A DNA stretch of 64,000 nt from Tunturiibacter gelidiferens (GCF_013410115.1 NZ_JACCCV010000003.1:62001-126000), one strand, 5' to 3'; shown: positions 8,378 to 17,559, counted from the first letter of the stretch. The notes: generated from the letters alone by a model not told the origin. Numbers and translations: made by a program.

Positions 8378-9196
8378 GTGACCAAAACGCTGCCAATCCT
8401 TGTAGGCGCCCTGCTCGCAATCAACGCATACGCCTCTCCACCGGCCCCCACAAAGGCCCCTCGCACGGTCCAGATCAGCAACACCGCTGCCCCGCCAATC
8501 ATTCGCGTGATGCTCAACGAATCAACTCTTTTGGAGTTACCACCCGAGGAGAAAGTAGCAACCGTCTTTGGTGGCAATACCCAGGACTGGATCTTCAGCG
8601 CGGGCCACGTAGCCAGCCGCTTTGTCAGCGTCAAGCCAAAAGCCGAGGCTGCGAAGACCAGTACAAACGTCCACATCATCTCAGATCACGGCAACGAATA
8701 CACCCTTGAGCTGCAAGAGGTCTCCGGAGACCCAAACGCCAGCTTCGATATGACAGTGTTCCTGGTCCCGGCAGACAAAGACGCACAGAAGAAGATGGGC
8801 GACGATCCAGTGTTTGTGCCTGTAGCCGAGGTCAAGGAATTGGAAAGGGAAGTGACAGAGGTGAAGTCCAGGGCGGCAACCGAGCACAAAGAAGCTCAGG
8901 ACGCCCAGGAGAAGTACGCCAGCACCTATCCGGGCAACCTGCATTTTGACTACAGATGGGACCACGGCAAAGCAAAAGCACTCGGCGTAAGGCAGATCTG
9001 GGATGACGGCAAATTTACCTATATCCAGGGCAAATTTGAAGAGCCGCCCGTTGTCTACGAGCTGAAGGACAAAAAAGGCTCCCTTATCAACTTCGACTTC
9101 GCAAACGGCCTCTACACAGTTCCAAAGCTTCTGCAGAACGGCTATGTTGCGATCGGCAAAGCGAAGGTCGAGTTTCACCGCGAGGTGGCCAACTAA
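8378..9196 (+). CDS. virB9: VirB9/TrbG-type outer-membrane core component
   Basis: This 272-residue protein has a short signal peptide (cut near AYASP). Its N-terminal beta domain includes the TVFGGNTQDWIFS segment. A C-terminal domain carries YRWDHGKAKALGVRQIWDDGKFTYIQ, the TrbG/VirB9 motif region that inserts with VirB10 and VirB7 in the outer membrane core. A coiled, charged linker (about residues 150-190) lies between the domains. The start is GTG with AGGAG 7 nt before it. The stop overlaps the next start by one base, so it is probably translated together with virB10. No VirB7 lipoprotein gene is next to it. Confidence 0.88.
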   Translation: MTKTLPILVGALLAINAYASPPAPTKAPRTVQISNTAAPPIIRVMLNESTLLELPPEEKVATVFGGNTQDWIFSAGHVASRFVSVKPKAEAAKTSTNVHIISDHGNEYTLELQEVSGDPNASFDMTVFLVPADKDAQKKMGDDPVFVPVAEVKELEREVTEVKSRAATEHKEAQDAQEKYASTYPGNLHFDYRWDHGKAKALGVRQIWDDGKFTYIQGKFEEPPVVYELKDKKGSLINFDFANGLYTVPKLLQNGYVAIGKAKVEFHREVAN

Positions 9197-10446
9197 TGGA
9201 AACCGTACCCGAGCAGCTACAGTCGAAGACGCCAATCAAACGAACCATGCCTATCGTCCTTGCTCTTTTGGGCGTGGTGATCCTAATCGGAATCTCAACC
9301 GCCTACAACGCTCTGACCAGCGGCAGCCGCAAGAGAGAAGCTACAAAGAGCGCGCTGGCGACAAGGCCGGCGACAGCCGACCCACAGCAGGTAACAGGGT
9401 TTGAGAACCAACAAGCCCTACTTGCCAAGAATGACGCCGAGCAGAAGCAAATTCAAGCAGCCATCGCCGCTCTGAAGGCTCAGGATCAGGGTATCCCTGC
9501 CCCGGAGTCGGATTCCTCTATGCCTATGACTCCGGCACAGAGCGCCGCGATCTACGGCGCCAGCGCAAACGCACCCCGTCAGACCTCCGGTGTCTCGGAG
9601 GCCCAGGCCCAGGCGAAACAGAAGGCAGCGGAACGGGAAAAGAAAAGGTTGGACGCGCTCAATAGTGATGCTTTGGCAGTCGATTTTCAACCGCACGCAA
9701 CCGAGCACCAGTCAGCCGAAACGCCCAGCAGCTCCGGGCCAAGCACTGTCGCCAATCAAACGATCAATGACATTGCGGACAACCACGAGGAAGCCGCCCC
9801 AAAAGCTGACTCCAAAGACAAAGAACACCCAATGGCCGCTTACGAGTTCGATCAATACGGAGGGAAGTTGTATCGCGTCTTTGAGGGAACGGTGCTTGAA
9901 GGGGTTGTCAGCAACCACGTAGACGGCGGCATGGCCGGGCCTGTCCTGATTATGTTGACCACCGACTACTACTCCCACGATCATCAGCAACTTTTGCTAC
10001 CACAAGGTACGAGGCTGATTGGGTCCGTACAGGCCGTCAACAACTCACAGCAACACAAGATGGCAGTGATCTTCCACCGTGCCGTCTGCCCGGATGGATT
10101 CTCACTTGACCTCGACAAATACGCAGGTCTTGACCAAATCGGAACCACAGGACTTGCAACCAAGGTTGACCACGGCTATCTCATGGCATTCGCCGCCGCC
10201 GCCGCAGTCGGGGGCCTGGGAGGACTCGCGCAGATCGGCAACGACGGCAACGCCTTAACAACGAGTAGCCAACTCCGCAACGGTCTCTCCTCGCAAACCA
10301 GCCAGGAGGGCGTACAGGTACTTGATCGTTTTCTCAACCGGCTACCGATTATCACGCTCAAAGAGGGTTCCCGAGCGCGTGTTTATATCGGCAAAGACAT
10401 ACTCATCCCCTCCTACGCGAACCACAGCGTCAACCCAACACTGTAA
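9196..10446 (+). CDS. virB10: VirB10/TrbI-type core protein
   Basis: This 416-residue protein has one transmembrane helix near the N-terminus (about residues 16-35), followed by a long Gln/Ala/Pro-rich periplasmic linker. The C-terminal TrbI/VirB10 beta-barrel domain starts near residue 215 (YRVFEGTVLEGVVSNHVDG...LLPQGTRLIGSVQAVNN) and includes an Ala/Gly-rich hydrophobic stretch that fits the outer-membrane antenna. It spans the envelope and links the ATPases to the outer-membrane pore. Start overlaps the virB9 stop (TAATG). Confidence 0.93.
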   Translation: METVPEQLQSKTPIKRTMPIVLALLGVVILIGISTAYNALTSGSRKREATKSALATRPATADPQQVTGFENQQALLAKNDAEQKQIQAAIAALKAQDQGIPAPESDSSMPMTPAQSAAIYGASANAPRQTSGVSEAQAQAKQKAAEREKKRLDALNSDALAVDFQPHATEHQSAETPSSSGPSTVANQTINDIADNHEEAAPKADSKDKEHPMAAYEFDQYGGKLYRVFEGTVLEGVVSNHVDGGMAGPVLIMLTTDYYSHDHQQLLLPQGTRLIGSVQAVNNSQQHKMAVIFHRAVCPDGFSLDLDKYAGLDQIGTTGLATKVDHGYLMAFAAAAAVGGLGGLAQIGNDGNALTTSSQLRNGLSSQTSQEGVQVLDRFLNRLPIITLKEGSRARVYIGKDILIPSYANHSVNPTL

Positions 10447-10458
10447 GGAGATCTCTAT

Positions 10459-11364
10459 ATGAGAAAAGAAGCATACACCGCAAGATGGCTAGCGCTTGCC
10501 GGTGGGCTACTCGCCTTTGCAAGCGCCATGCCTGCAAACGCTCAATTCGGTGGTGTCGTCCTCGACCCCACACAGTCAGCCCACGCCGTTATTCAAATCT
10601 CGAATGAAGGCAAAGCACTTGTGAACCAAGCAACGAGCATAGCTCAGGGTTCGCAAGCCAACCTAACTCTTTCACAACAGCTCATCCAGGATATCCAGAT
10701 GGCCGGGACTGCGCTGAAGATTTACAACCAGTCAATAACGACCTACAACACGATCTTTAACAACCTCAAGTATTTCAACTCCAAGCAAATTTGGAGAACA
10801 GCCGAGAACGCGCTTATGGCCTCCTCCGTACAGAATCAGTACGGTGAAACCAGCGGTCTTCAGGCGCAACTAAACGGGCAGGGCCAGAACGCAAGTACGG
10901 TCTGGAAACTCATGAATCTCGCGGTGTCTGGTACATCGTCGAGTTTCTGGGGCAATCAGATCGTCGGGGCCAGTGACCGACTATCTACCCTCGCCCACAT
11001 CGAGGCAATGGATGCCGCCTCGACCCAATGCCTGGCCGCAGTCGGAGCCTATAACCAGAGCAGGACAACCAACCTCGCTCCAAATACCGCTCTCGACACT
11101 TCCATTTACGACACCACTACCGCAACAAACAGTGAGGTGGAACAACTCAACCTCCTCAATGTTGCAGGCTCACAGCGGATGCAAGAGCAAAAGGCCCAAG
11201 GCCAGTTGCAAGCATGCATCGCAGCACAGAACGCTGTCAGCAACATGGACAAGCGGAATGCAGCTTCGCTCACGATCAATGATGCCGCGTACAAGTTGAC
11301 CCAGCAGTCGAGCAATCCGACGTATGCGGGCAACGAATCGACCACCTGGACGACGTACTTCTAG
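10459..11364 (+). CDS. virB5: VirB5/TrbJ-like periplasmic secretion protein
   Basis: This 301-residue protein has a clear signal peptide ending in PANAQFG. The mature part is mostly helical, with repeated Gln/Asn-rich segments and two cysteines (in STQCLAAVGAYNQS and LQACIAAQN), as in VirB5/TrbJ minor pilin components at the pilus tip. It sits between virB10 and virB6, in keeping with TrbJ preceding TrbL in trb operons. Sequence identity to characterised members is not obvious by eye, so the call leans on context. Confidence 0.75.
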   Translation: MRKEAYTARWLALAGGLLAFASAMPANAQFGGVVLDPTQSAHAVIQISNEGKALVNQATSIAQGSQANLTLSQQLIQDIQMAGTALKIYNQSITTYNTIFNNLKYFNSKQIWRTAENALMASSVQNQYGETSGLQAQLNGQGQNASTVWKLMNLAVSGTSSSFWGNQIVGASDRLSTLAHIEAMDAASTQCLAAVGAYNQSRTTNLAPNTALDTSIYDTTTATNSEVEQLNLLNVAGSQRMQEQKAQGQLQACIAAQNAVSNMDKRNAASLTINDAAYKLTQQSSNPTYAGNESTTWTTYF

Positions 11365-11468
11365 AGATTGTGCCCTTATGCCAAAAGTACACACCATTCT
11401 CGCGGCGCTGGTAGGCTTCAGCGCCGTACTTTTCAGAATCATTACCCAGCAAAGCGAGTGTGACCCAT

Positions 11469-12338
11469 ATGAATCCCGGATCGATCGACTGGCTAGCTCA
11501 ATTCTCGCAAAGCATCACCAATCTGACGCTAAACAACGGTGGGGCTTTGTCCAACTTTGGCATGATCTTTCTCACCTTCATCGCTACGATGATGCTCTTC
11601 GGGATTGCGGTTCGCATGTCGCCCTGGTCCGCACACTTCGGTGGATACCGCTCCGTCAGCCTGGATGAGCTGAAAGTCTTCCTGTTCCGTTTCCTCTTCT
11701 GCCTGGTCATCGAACACTACTGGGTCAACAACCTTCCCGGCGCAAGCTTTGGATTCAATCGCATGTTTTCTTACATGGCGGCTGCCATCTCGCAGATTCT
11801 TGACCAAAACTCTCTCAACCAACTCACGACTCTTTTCAACACAGCCGGGCAAAACACCCCCATGCCGACCGTCTTTGCCCCTACTGAGGTCATCTGCTAT
11901 TTCTTTGTGACGGGATTCCTCGGAATGGCGTCCGGTGTGCTCTTTCTGGTCAACTGCAGCTCGTTCATCTTCTATGCAATCGCGGCGCTCTTCGGGCCGC
12001 TCCTCATCCCGCTTTACCTCACGGAAACCTTTCGCGGCAAATTCATTCATTTCATCGAAACCCTCGCCAGTTTAGCGATGATTCGCGCCGTTGCCGCCGC
12101 GTTCATCTACGTCTGGACACAGTTCCTTGTAGGGTTCATCAACCAGACATTCCAGGGGCAGTACACCATCGCCAATTGGATTGCCAACCTCATCCCCTTC
12201 CTAACGATCTTTGTAGCCTTCATTGCAAACATGCTCCTTGTCCCTACGATCACCCAAATGATCTTCGGTGGCGGTGCGGGATCAGCAGGGAAGGTCGGAG
12301 AGATCGCTGAGCGTGCCGCTCTCATGGGAATGATGTAG
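11469..12338 (+). CDS. virB6: VirB6/TrbL-type polytopic membrane protein
   Basis: This roughly 289-residue protein has at least six predicted membrane helices and a large loop containing the GQNTPMPTVFAPTE segment. The central FLVNCSSFIFYAIAALFGPLLIPLYL block is typical of TrbL/VirB6. It would form part of the inner-membrane channel. The ATG at 11469 is preferred over a GTG three codons earlier because of its spacing from AGCGAG. About 100 bp between virB5 and this gene contains no supported CDS. Confidence 0.85.
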   Translation: MNPGSIDWLAQFSQSITNLTLNNGGALSNFGMIFLTFIATMMLFGIAVRMSPWSAHFGGYRSVSLDELKVFLFRFLFCLVIEHYWVNNLPGASFGFNRMFSYMAAAISQILDQNSLNQLTTLFNTAGQNTPMPTVFAPTEVICYFFVTGFLGMASGVLFLVNCSSFIFYAIAALFGPLLIPLYLTETFRGKFIHFIETLASLAMIRAVAAAFIYVWTQFLVGFINQTFQGQYTIANWIANLIPFLTIFVAFIANMLLVPTITQMIFGGGAGSAGKVGEIAERAALMGMM

Positions 12339-12367
12339 CCGCCGACTGAACAGAAAGGCACCCCAAA

Positions 12368-12535
12368 ATGTTAGCTCTGATGCTCATCTACCGACGTATA
12401 CCGCGAGTCCTGCGAATGCTGGTGCCCATCATTCTTGCGCTCTACTTCTTCGCAACCATTATCCGCGTCTCCAAAGCAGTTCATTTAATAGAAATGAGGC
12501 GAACCCATGCCCACCCAACCAGCACACCCTACTAG
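12368..12535 (+). CDS. small single-pass membrane protein of the transfer operon
   Basis: This 55-codon frame is predicted to have an N-terminal basic patch (YRRIPRVLRM) and one membrane helix (LVPIILALYFFATIIRV). AAGG lies about 10 nt before the ATG. Its last 29 nt overlap the next small gene. The shared tail DNA (CAGTTCATT...ACCCATGCCCACC) is repeated 181 bp downstream at the start of virB8. I do not recognise a family. It could take the place of a small VirB component, or simply be a by-product of the duplication. Confidence 0.5.
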   Translation: MLALMLIYRRIPRVLRMLVPIILALYFFATIIRVSKAVHLIEMRRTHAHPTSTPY

Positions 12536-12716
12536 CCCTCCCAGCGAACGGCTAATCACACGCGTAGCTATCCGAACGCTATCCGGTCTTGTCCTTCTGA
12601 TAGCTGCCATTCTTCTCGGGCTTGTGTTCGTCACAGGCATTATCCATATCGGCGCAGCAGTTCATTCCAAAGAAACGAGGCATACACATGGCCACCCAAA
12701 CAGCACACCTCGCTAG
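12507..12716 (+). CDS. small membrane protein resembling the VirB8 N-terminus
   Basis: This 69-residue protein starts MPTQPAHPTSPPSER and has one membrane helix. Its first half aligns with VirB8 encoded just downstream (MATQTAH at the start, then SERRTARIAIGTLTLL against SERLITRVAIRTLSGL). It therefore looks like a shortened duplicate of the VirB8 N-terminus. GAGG lies 8 nt before the ATG. It overlaps the previous frame and virB8 by exactly 29 nt each. It may be a real membrane subunit or a duplication remnant kept open by coupling. Confidence 0.6.
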   Translation: MPTQPAHPTSPPSERLITRVAIRTLSGLVLLIAAILLGLVFVTGIIHIGAAVHSKETRHTHGHPNSTPR

Positions 12717-13467
12717 TGCTCTCACTCCACAGCAACACATACAAGCAGACGAGGTTGCAAACCAAGTCTACGCCGCACACTACAGTGAACGGCGAACAGC
12801 CCGAATAGCGATCGGCACACTCACCCTTCTTTCCCTTGTGCTCACCGGGGCCGTTGTCCTCATAGCGAACCGGCCCGCACTCACCCGCTATGTCCGGATA
12901 GACGATGCAGGACGCGCACAAGCCATTCAGTACAGCGATTTGAACTACAGCCCACGCGAGGGCGAGATACGCACCTACATCACAGACTGGCTCAACTACA
13001 GGCACACCATCAATCGGGAAACCATCGCAAAGAAGTACCCGATGAACTACTACTTCCTGTCGTCACAACTCGCTTCGCAACTTATCAACGACGACAACAA
13101 TAACCACCTCAGCAGCCAGGTGTTGGCCGGACAGATGGAGCAAAGCGACGTTCAGGTCAACAACGTGACTATTACCTCGATGACACAGGAGCGCATCGCT
13201 AACGCAATCGTCTCTCGCGGCACAGCGTTGATTAATTTCGACAAGATCTATTCGTCCCGGAACTCTCAAAAGCCCCGCACTGAGCATTGGATCTCCTCGA
13301 TCACCTACTACGTCAATCCCGCCCAGGTGAGCGATCACGCCAAGACCAACCCGCAATACGAAACCATCAATCCGCTAGGCGTCACCATCACAGAGTTTCA
13401 CGAGAACCGCGTCTCCGTCGATCAGACACCGGAGGGTTCGACGTATCACTCAGAGGCCAAGCCATGA
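12688..13467 (+). CDS. virB8: VirB8/TrbF-type inner-membrane assembly protein
   Basis: This 259-residue protein has an N-terminal cytoplasmic tail, one membrane helix (about residues 42-63) and a periplasmic NTF2-like domain. The YFLSSQLASQLI and ALINFDKIYSSRN...ISSITYYVNP segments fit VirB8. The ATG at 12688 is chosen over an upstream in-frame start because GAGG sits 7 nt before it and the same start context is duplicated in the preceding small gene. It overlaps virB11 by 4 nt (ATGA). Confidence 0.85.
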   Translation: MATQTAHLASALTPQQHIQADEVANQVYAAHYSERRTARIAIGTLTLLSLVLTGAVVLIANRPALTRYVRIDDAGRAQAIQYSDLNYSPREGEIRTYITDWLNYRHTINRETIAKKYPMNYYFLSSQLASQLINDDNNNHLSSQVLAGQMEQSDVQVNNVTITSMTQERIANAIVSRGTALINFDKIYSSRNSQKPRTEHWISSITYYVNPAQVSDHAKTNPQYETINPLGVTITEFHENRVSVDQTPEGSTYHSEAKP

Positions 13468-14459
13468 GCGTAGAGAGCGGATGGGAGAAGGTTCTACCGT
13501 TCTTCGAAGATGATTTGCAAGCACTCATCCTCGATCCGACCATTAGCGACCTTATGATTAACGGAACGACCGGGGTGTATGCCGACCGTGACGGTGTTGT
13601 TGTGAATATCCCGCTCACGAATAACTACAGCGTGGAGAGACTGGAAGCTGCAATTCAGCGTGTCGCCCGCGTGATGGGCCAAGACCTGACCTTGCAGAAC
13701 CCAATCCTTAATACCCGGATGCCGGATGGTTCACGTGTAGCCGTTGTCGGCGCACCCTCCGCTATCGGTGGACCCACTCTCACCATTCGTAAGTTCAACC
13801 GCTGGTACTCCACTGACGAGCTAATTGACAGCGGCAGTATGCCAGCCACGGTACGCGATCATGTTGTGTCCTTCCTGATGAAGAAGAAGAACGGCATCAT
13901 CGCCGGTGGAACCGGGTCGGGCAAAACAACGCTGATGAAAGCAATTCTCGACCACGTACCTATAACCGACCGTCTTATTGTGATTGAGCAGGTTGCCGAG
14001 CTGCGCATCCTACAGCCCAACGCCGTTCGTTGGGAGGCTGTCGATGCAATCCCCGGACAGGTTGCAATCACACCAAGCGCATTGCTTGCGGCGGCTCTCC
14101 GTCATCGTCCAGACCGGATTATCTTCGGAGAAATACGCGACGAGTGCGCGAACGATCTACTGCAAGCCATGAATACCGGACACGGTGGGACACTCACCAC
14201 CTTGCACGCTAAATCGGCGTGGGATGCACTCAGCAGGCTTTCTAATCTCGCGTTGAGTGCCCGTCCCAATATCAACCACAGTTTTATTCGTTCTGAAACC
14301 GCAGAGGCAATTGATTTCGTTCTGTACTGCGAACGAGAGCAGAACGGACAGCGGCGCGTGCGTGAGTTGATTAAAGTGACCGGCTACGACTTCGCTACAC
14401 AAGCGTTTCTCACGGAAGACCTTTACCGTGCCGAAAGCACTCCCACAACTATCCAGTGA
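13464..14459 (+). CDS. virB11: VirB11/TrbB-type hexameric traffic ATPase
   Basis: This 331-residue protein begins at the ATGA overlap with virB8; an upstream start inside virB8 is not needed. Walker A is GGTGSGKTT near residue 147, followed by the Asp box and Walker B-like [15 protein letters not shown]. The His box is [14 protein letters not shown], the complete signature of the secretion ATPase superfamily. It is expected to form a hexamer at the cytoplasmic face and work with VirB4. It is the last clear member of the mating-pair formation block. Confidence 0.95.
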   Translation: MSVESGWEKVLPFFEDDLQALILDPTISDLMINGTTGVYADRDGVVVNIPLTNNYSVERLEAAIQRVARVMGQDLTLQNPILNTRMPDGSRVAVVGAPSAIGGPTLTIRKFNRWYSTDELIDSGSMPATVRDHVVSFLMKKKNGIIAGGTGSGKTTLMKAILDHVPITDRLIVIEQVAELRILQPNAVRWEAVDAIPGQVAITPSALLAAALRHRPDRIIFGEIRDECANDLLQAMNTGHGGTLTTLHAKSAWDALSRLSNLALSARPNINHSFIRSETAEAIDFVLYCEREQNGQRRVRELIKVTGYDFATQAFLTEDLYRAESTPTTIQ

Positions 14460-14538
14460 CGTTGATCCCCGCAGAGCGACGACGCCCACTTAACCAGCCA
14501 CGACCCACAACCCGAAAGTACCCAGGAGGAACGAGAAG

Positions 14539-14829
14539 ATGCCACTGCTAGAGATCAAAGCCACGAAGAAAGTCACCGCCATCTGCTCACTTGAAGAGTC
14601 AACCGCACTTCTCGTAGATCAGTACGCAGCCTTTGCCAAAGCCCCTGCCGATGAGGTGGTGAATAAGGCTATCGAGTACGTCTGTGGCAAGGATTCCGAG
14701 TTCCAGAAGTACCGCGTACAGAACCCCAAGCCAGTCTCATCCCTTCGCATCAAGAGGTCAGCGACGGTTGCCACTGGTGCTCGCCGTGGACCTAAGCCTG
14801 GCTCTGCTTCTTCGATAGCCGCAGACTAG
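14539..14829 (+). CDS. small basic protein of unknown function
   Basis: This 96-residue protein is preceded by a strong AGGAGG. It has a short N-terminal segment (PLLEIKATKKVTAICSLEES), a helical middle and a basic Ala/Gly/Arg tail (ATGARRGPKPGSASS). No membrane helix or signal peptide is seen. It lies between the VirB11 gene and the presumed transfer origin, so a DNA-binding or relaxosome accessory role is possible. I do not recognise the family. Confidence 0.65.
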   Translation: MPLLEIKATKKVTAICSLEESTALLVDQYAAFAKAPADEVVNKAIEYVCGKDSEFQKYRVQNPKPVSSLRIKRSATVATGARRGPKPGSASSIAAD

Positions 14830-14976
14830 CAGCTCGGCAGTTCTTTGTTCTTGTTTTACGCATTAGTTTTCCCGTTCTCTGACTGACAGAAAGAAGTTGG
14901 TTGGTTTTGAAATAGGTGGTTGTCCTGGTAGAGCAGAGGTTGTTTCGGGAAATGTGCTTCGCACATGGAGATTATT

Positions 14977-15006
14977 TACACTCCACCCCTTCTAGGGTGG
15001 TGTGTA
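14977..15006. other. imperfect hairpin in the candidate oriT region
   Basis: Arms TACACTCCACCC and GGGTGGTGTGTA (one mismatch in 12 bp) enclose a 6-nt loop. No T-run follows, so it is not a standard terminator. It sits upstream of the MobC, coupling-protein and relaxase genes, where an origin of transfer is expected. A smaller hairpin (ATGTGC/GCACAT) lies about 10 bp further left. Confidence 0.45.
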
Positions 15007-15016
15007 AGCCGGAAAA

Positions 15017-15100
15017 GTTCACTGTAGTGAACTCGCTCCGTTACAGCCAGATACGCGCGAAGCGTTCACGCTGGTGAACGCAGGTTCACCAGCGTGAACG
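15017..15100. repeat. three GTTCAC-N4-GTGAAC dyads, two forming a large inverted repeat
   Basis: GTTCACTGTAGTGAAC (15017-15032), GTTCACGCTGGTGAAC (15064-15079) and GTTCACCAGCGTGAAC (15084-15099) share the same 16-bp dyad. The last two are also mirror images, giving perfect 17-bp arms around GCAG (15063-15100). The block lies just upstream of the MobC-like gene. It could be operator sites for that ribbon-helix-helix-type protein or relaxosome sites within oriT. The rest of the 14830-15130 gap has no gene that I can support. Confidence 0.7.
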
Positions 15101-15130
15101 GCTTATTTCAAGGGTTGGAGAGGGGGCGAC

Positions 15131-15511
15131 ATGGCTGAAGAAATGGGCTTTGGGAGGCGGGCGATGAGGCGCAAGAGTGGTACTCACAGAGCCAAAACAA
15201 TAGGTGCCCGGATTAGCGGAGATGAGGAACGTGAGCTGATCGAGGCAGCGGACCGGACTGGAAAAAGCGTGAGTGAATGGGCTCGCGAAGTGCTTTTGCG
15301 TGAAGCCCGAAAGACCGAACGCGACCCGGTTTTCACCGAGATTGTAGCGACACGCATGCTGCTCAATCTCGTTCTGAAACACATTGCGTGTGGCGAACAT
15401 TTGACTGAAAAGATGTTCTCCGACGTACTCACAACAGTGCGGACAACGAAGCACAAACAAGCGCTCGACATGATGCAGCAGTACACATCGACGGATAAAA
15501 AGGAGAGCTAA
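15131..15511 (+). CDS. MobC-like relaxosome accessory protein
   Basis: This 126-residue protein has a basic N-terminus, then RISGDEERELIEAADRTGKSVSEWAREVLLREAR, the ribbon-helix-helix segment shared by plasmid MobC proteins. The C-terminal half is helical and was not recognised. Such proteins bind oriT and help the relaxase open the DNA. It starts about 30 bp after the GTTCAC repeat block and ends 2 nt before the coupling-protein gene, a normal relaxosome operon arrangement. A strong GGAGAGGGGG precedes the ATG. Confidence 0.75.
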   Translation: MAEEMGFGRRAMRRKSGTHRAKTIGARISGDEERELIEAADRTGKSVSEWAREVLLREARKTERDPVFTEIVATRMLLNLVLKHIACGEHLTEKMFSDVLTTVRTTKHKQALDMMQQYTSTDKKES

Positions 15512-15513
15512 CG

Positions 15514-17559
15514 ATGGCGCAACAATGGGGACGCAAAGAGACGGTGATCTGGCCGCCGCAAGTACCGATCTACACCTACGGAACGCTGATTCTCGCGTTG
15601 CCGATTGTGCTCACGCTGCTTGCCAGCATGTACATGATGAAGCCATTCCTGGCACGCAATTACACCGGTTCGTTCATCAAATCGACAGCCGGTTCCGCGT
15701 TCAAGATGCATAACTCCTACTGGCTGATTTATCTCGGGGGAGGGAAACGACTCCCTCGCGTGGCCGTGCCGGCCGATTTTGTTCCGGGTACGATGATGCT
15801 CCCGGACGGCAAGGAGATCGGAGTTGCCCTCTCACCCGCCGCCAAGGTGCAGGGTTACACGACTCTCTTCCGTGGAGCGGCGCGTAAGTTCGAAGATGCG
15901 ACCTTCCACCTGTGGCTCCAATCCGCCATCTTCGGCGGCGACGATCTACTCGGCAGCTACGGACCGGCTCTCATCGAGGCAAGTTGTGTCCTGGTCTTTA
16001 TGCTTTGCTTTGCCGTGCCTTGGGACTTCAAACGCGGCAAGCAGATGAAGTACGGAAGGCTTCTCCGGGGTCCGGTCATGCAAACCCCAAAGGAATTCAA
16101 CAAGGAGTTGCGAGGGGCCGGGCTTGGCCTTGTCACTAGTGACAAAGGCGCAACCATCCGGCTCCCATTGCGGGCCGAGCCGAAGCATATGTGGATCATG
16201 GGAGACACAGGCGTCGGCAAATCGACCTTGATGAAACAGCTTCTGGAGCAGATCGAAGACCGGGGAGATTCTGCCATTGTCTATGATCCGGCAGCCGAGT
16301 TTGTGCAGCACTTCTACCGCGAAGATCGCGGCGACTACATCCTGAATCCCTTCGATGCGCGGTCCCCGTACTGGACTCCTTCGAGCGAGCTGCGCAACCC
16401 TGCCGAGGCGAGAACCATCGCCGAGTCCCTTTACCAGCCCACCAACAGCAAGAAGGGTGAGTTTTTTACGGAGACCCCGCAAAAGGTCTTTGCTCACCTG
16501 ATGAAATACAGGCCGACGCCGCAGGAGTTGGTCGAATGGATGTCGAATCCAGCGGAGATCGACAGGAGGGTTGAGGGCACGGAAATCGCTGCGATGATCG
16601 CCAAGGATGCCCCCGACCAGAGGAACGGTGTCCTTGGTTCGTTAGGGCTCATCGCGGACAGTCTGAGGCTCCTCAAGACCAAGGAACAGTCGAACGGACA
16701 GGAGTGGAGCGCCACGGAGTGGGCAGAAAAACGCGAGGGATGGATCTTTTTGACTGGAACCGAAGAGGCTCACCAAAATGCGTTGCGTCCGCTGCAATCG
16801 CTTTGGATCGACTTGCTTGTCCTTCGGCTTCTGGCCGAGCCGAAGCCGGGCCAAAGAAGAGCATGGTTTGTGCTTGACGAGTTAGCTACATTACAGCGCT
16901 TGCCGCTGTTTCATGCGGCTCTTACCAAGGGCCGGAAGAGCAACAACCCGATCATCTTCGGTTTCCAAGGCAAGGCTCAGCTTGAGGAAACTTACGGCAA
17001 AATCACCGAGGTGATGCTCTCCATGCCCACCACAAAGGTCATTATGAAAACCTCCGAGCCGGAGGCTGCCCGCTGGGCCTCCGACCTCATCGGTGAGGTC
17101 GAGATCGAGCGGGTTCGTGAGACGAAGGCCGACGGCAAGAGAGCAGGGAAGAGCTTTACCTTGGATCGCCAGATTGAGCCTTTGGTCATGAAATCCGAGA
17201 TCGAAGGTCTCGAAGACCTGCACGCCTTCATGAAGTTAGGGAACTACGTGACTCGGTTCCCGTTTCGCATCAGCCAACGGGAAAAGATCGCGCCTGCCAT
17301 CGTCAGCCGCGACATTCCCGAAGAGGACATGTGGCTTCGTTCCTTACCTCCAGAGCCGCCGACTCCAGAAGTGGCGACGCCGGAGCCGGAAGCACCTCTC
17401 GCACCCGCCGCGGCTAGTCAACCAGTGCCCGCAGCAGCGGCGGCAGAAGAAGCCACGCCTGCCGCAGGCCCACACCTCGTTGCACCCCAAGCGAAGGTCG
17501 CACAGATCCCCATGTTCGAAAAGGGGCTGTCTCAAGACGCTATCTCCGGTGGGATGTAA
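15514..17559 (+). CDS. virD4: VirD4/TrwB-type conjugative coupling protein
   Basis: This 681-residue protein has two N-terminal membrane helices (about residues 20-45 and 150-175) and a RecA-like motor. Walker A is GDTGVGKST near residue 230, and Walker B is RRAWFVLDELATL near 455. The NPFDARSPYW segment and GFQGKAQLEETYG motif are typical of the TraD/TrwB branch. The last 80 residues are Pro/Ala-rich, probably a flexible tail for relaxase contact. It brings the relaxase-DNA complex to the secretion channel. It is co-transcribed with the upstream MobC-like and downstream relaxase genes. Confidence 0.93.
   Translation: MAQQWGRKETVIWPPQVPIYTYGTLILALPIVLTLLASMYMMKPFLARNYTGSFIKSTAGSAFKMHNSYWLIYLGGGKRLPRVAVPADFVPGTMMLPDGKEIGVALSPAAKVQGYTTLFRGAARKFEDATFHLWLQSAIFGGDDLLGSYGPALIEASCVLVFMLCFAVPWDFKRGKQMKYGRLLRGPVMQTPKEFNKELRGAGLGLVTSDKGATIRLPLRAEPKHMWIMGDTGVGKSTLMKQLLEQIEDRGDSAIVYDPAAEFVQHFYREDRGDYILNPFDARSPYWTPSSELRNPAEARTIAESLYQPTNSKKGEFFTETPQKVFAHLMKYRPTPQELVEWMSNPAEIDRRVEGTEIAAMIAKDAPDQRNGVLGSLGLIADSLRLLKTKEQSNGQEWSATEWAEKREGWIFLTGTEEAHQNALRPLQSLWIDLLVLRLLAEPKPGQRRAWFVLDELATLQRLPLFHAALTKGRKSNNPIIFGFQGKAQLEETYGKITEVMLSMPTTKVIMKTSEPEAARWASDLIGEVEIERVRETKADGKRAGKSFTLDRQIEPLVMKSEIEGLEDLHAFMKLGNYVTRFPFRISQREKIAPAIVSRDIPEEDMWLRSLPPEPPTPEVATPEPEAPLAPAAASQPVPAAAAAEEATPAAGPHLVAPQAKVAQIPMFEKGLSQDAISGGM

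Noticed and set aside
11378-11668. Small frame between virB5 and virB6 with a hydrophobic N-terminus, in the place of TrbK
   Set aside because: It has no ribosome site and overlaps virB6 by 200 nt; its later codons are a shadow of virB6.
14977-15006. Hairpin read as a rho-independent terminator
   Set aside because: No T-run on either side; position fits an oriT structure better.
15017-15100. GTTCAC repeats considered as a CRISPR array
   Set aside because: Only three short palindromic units with uneven 20- and 47-bp spacing, and no cas genes.
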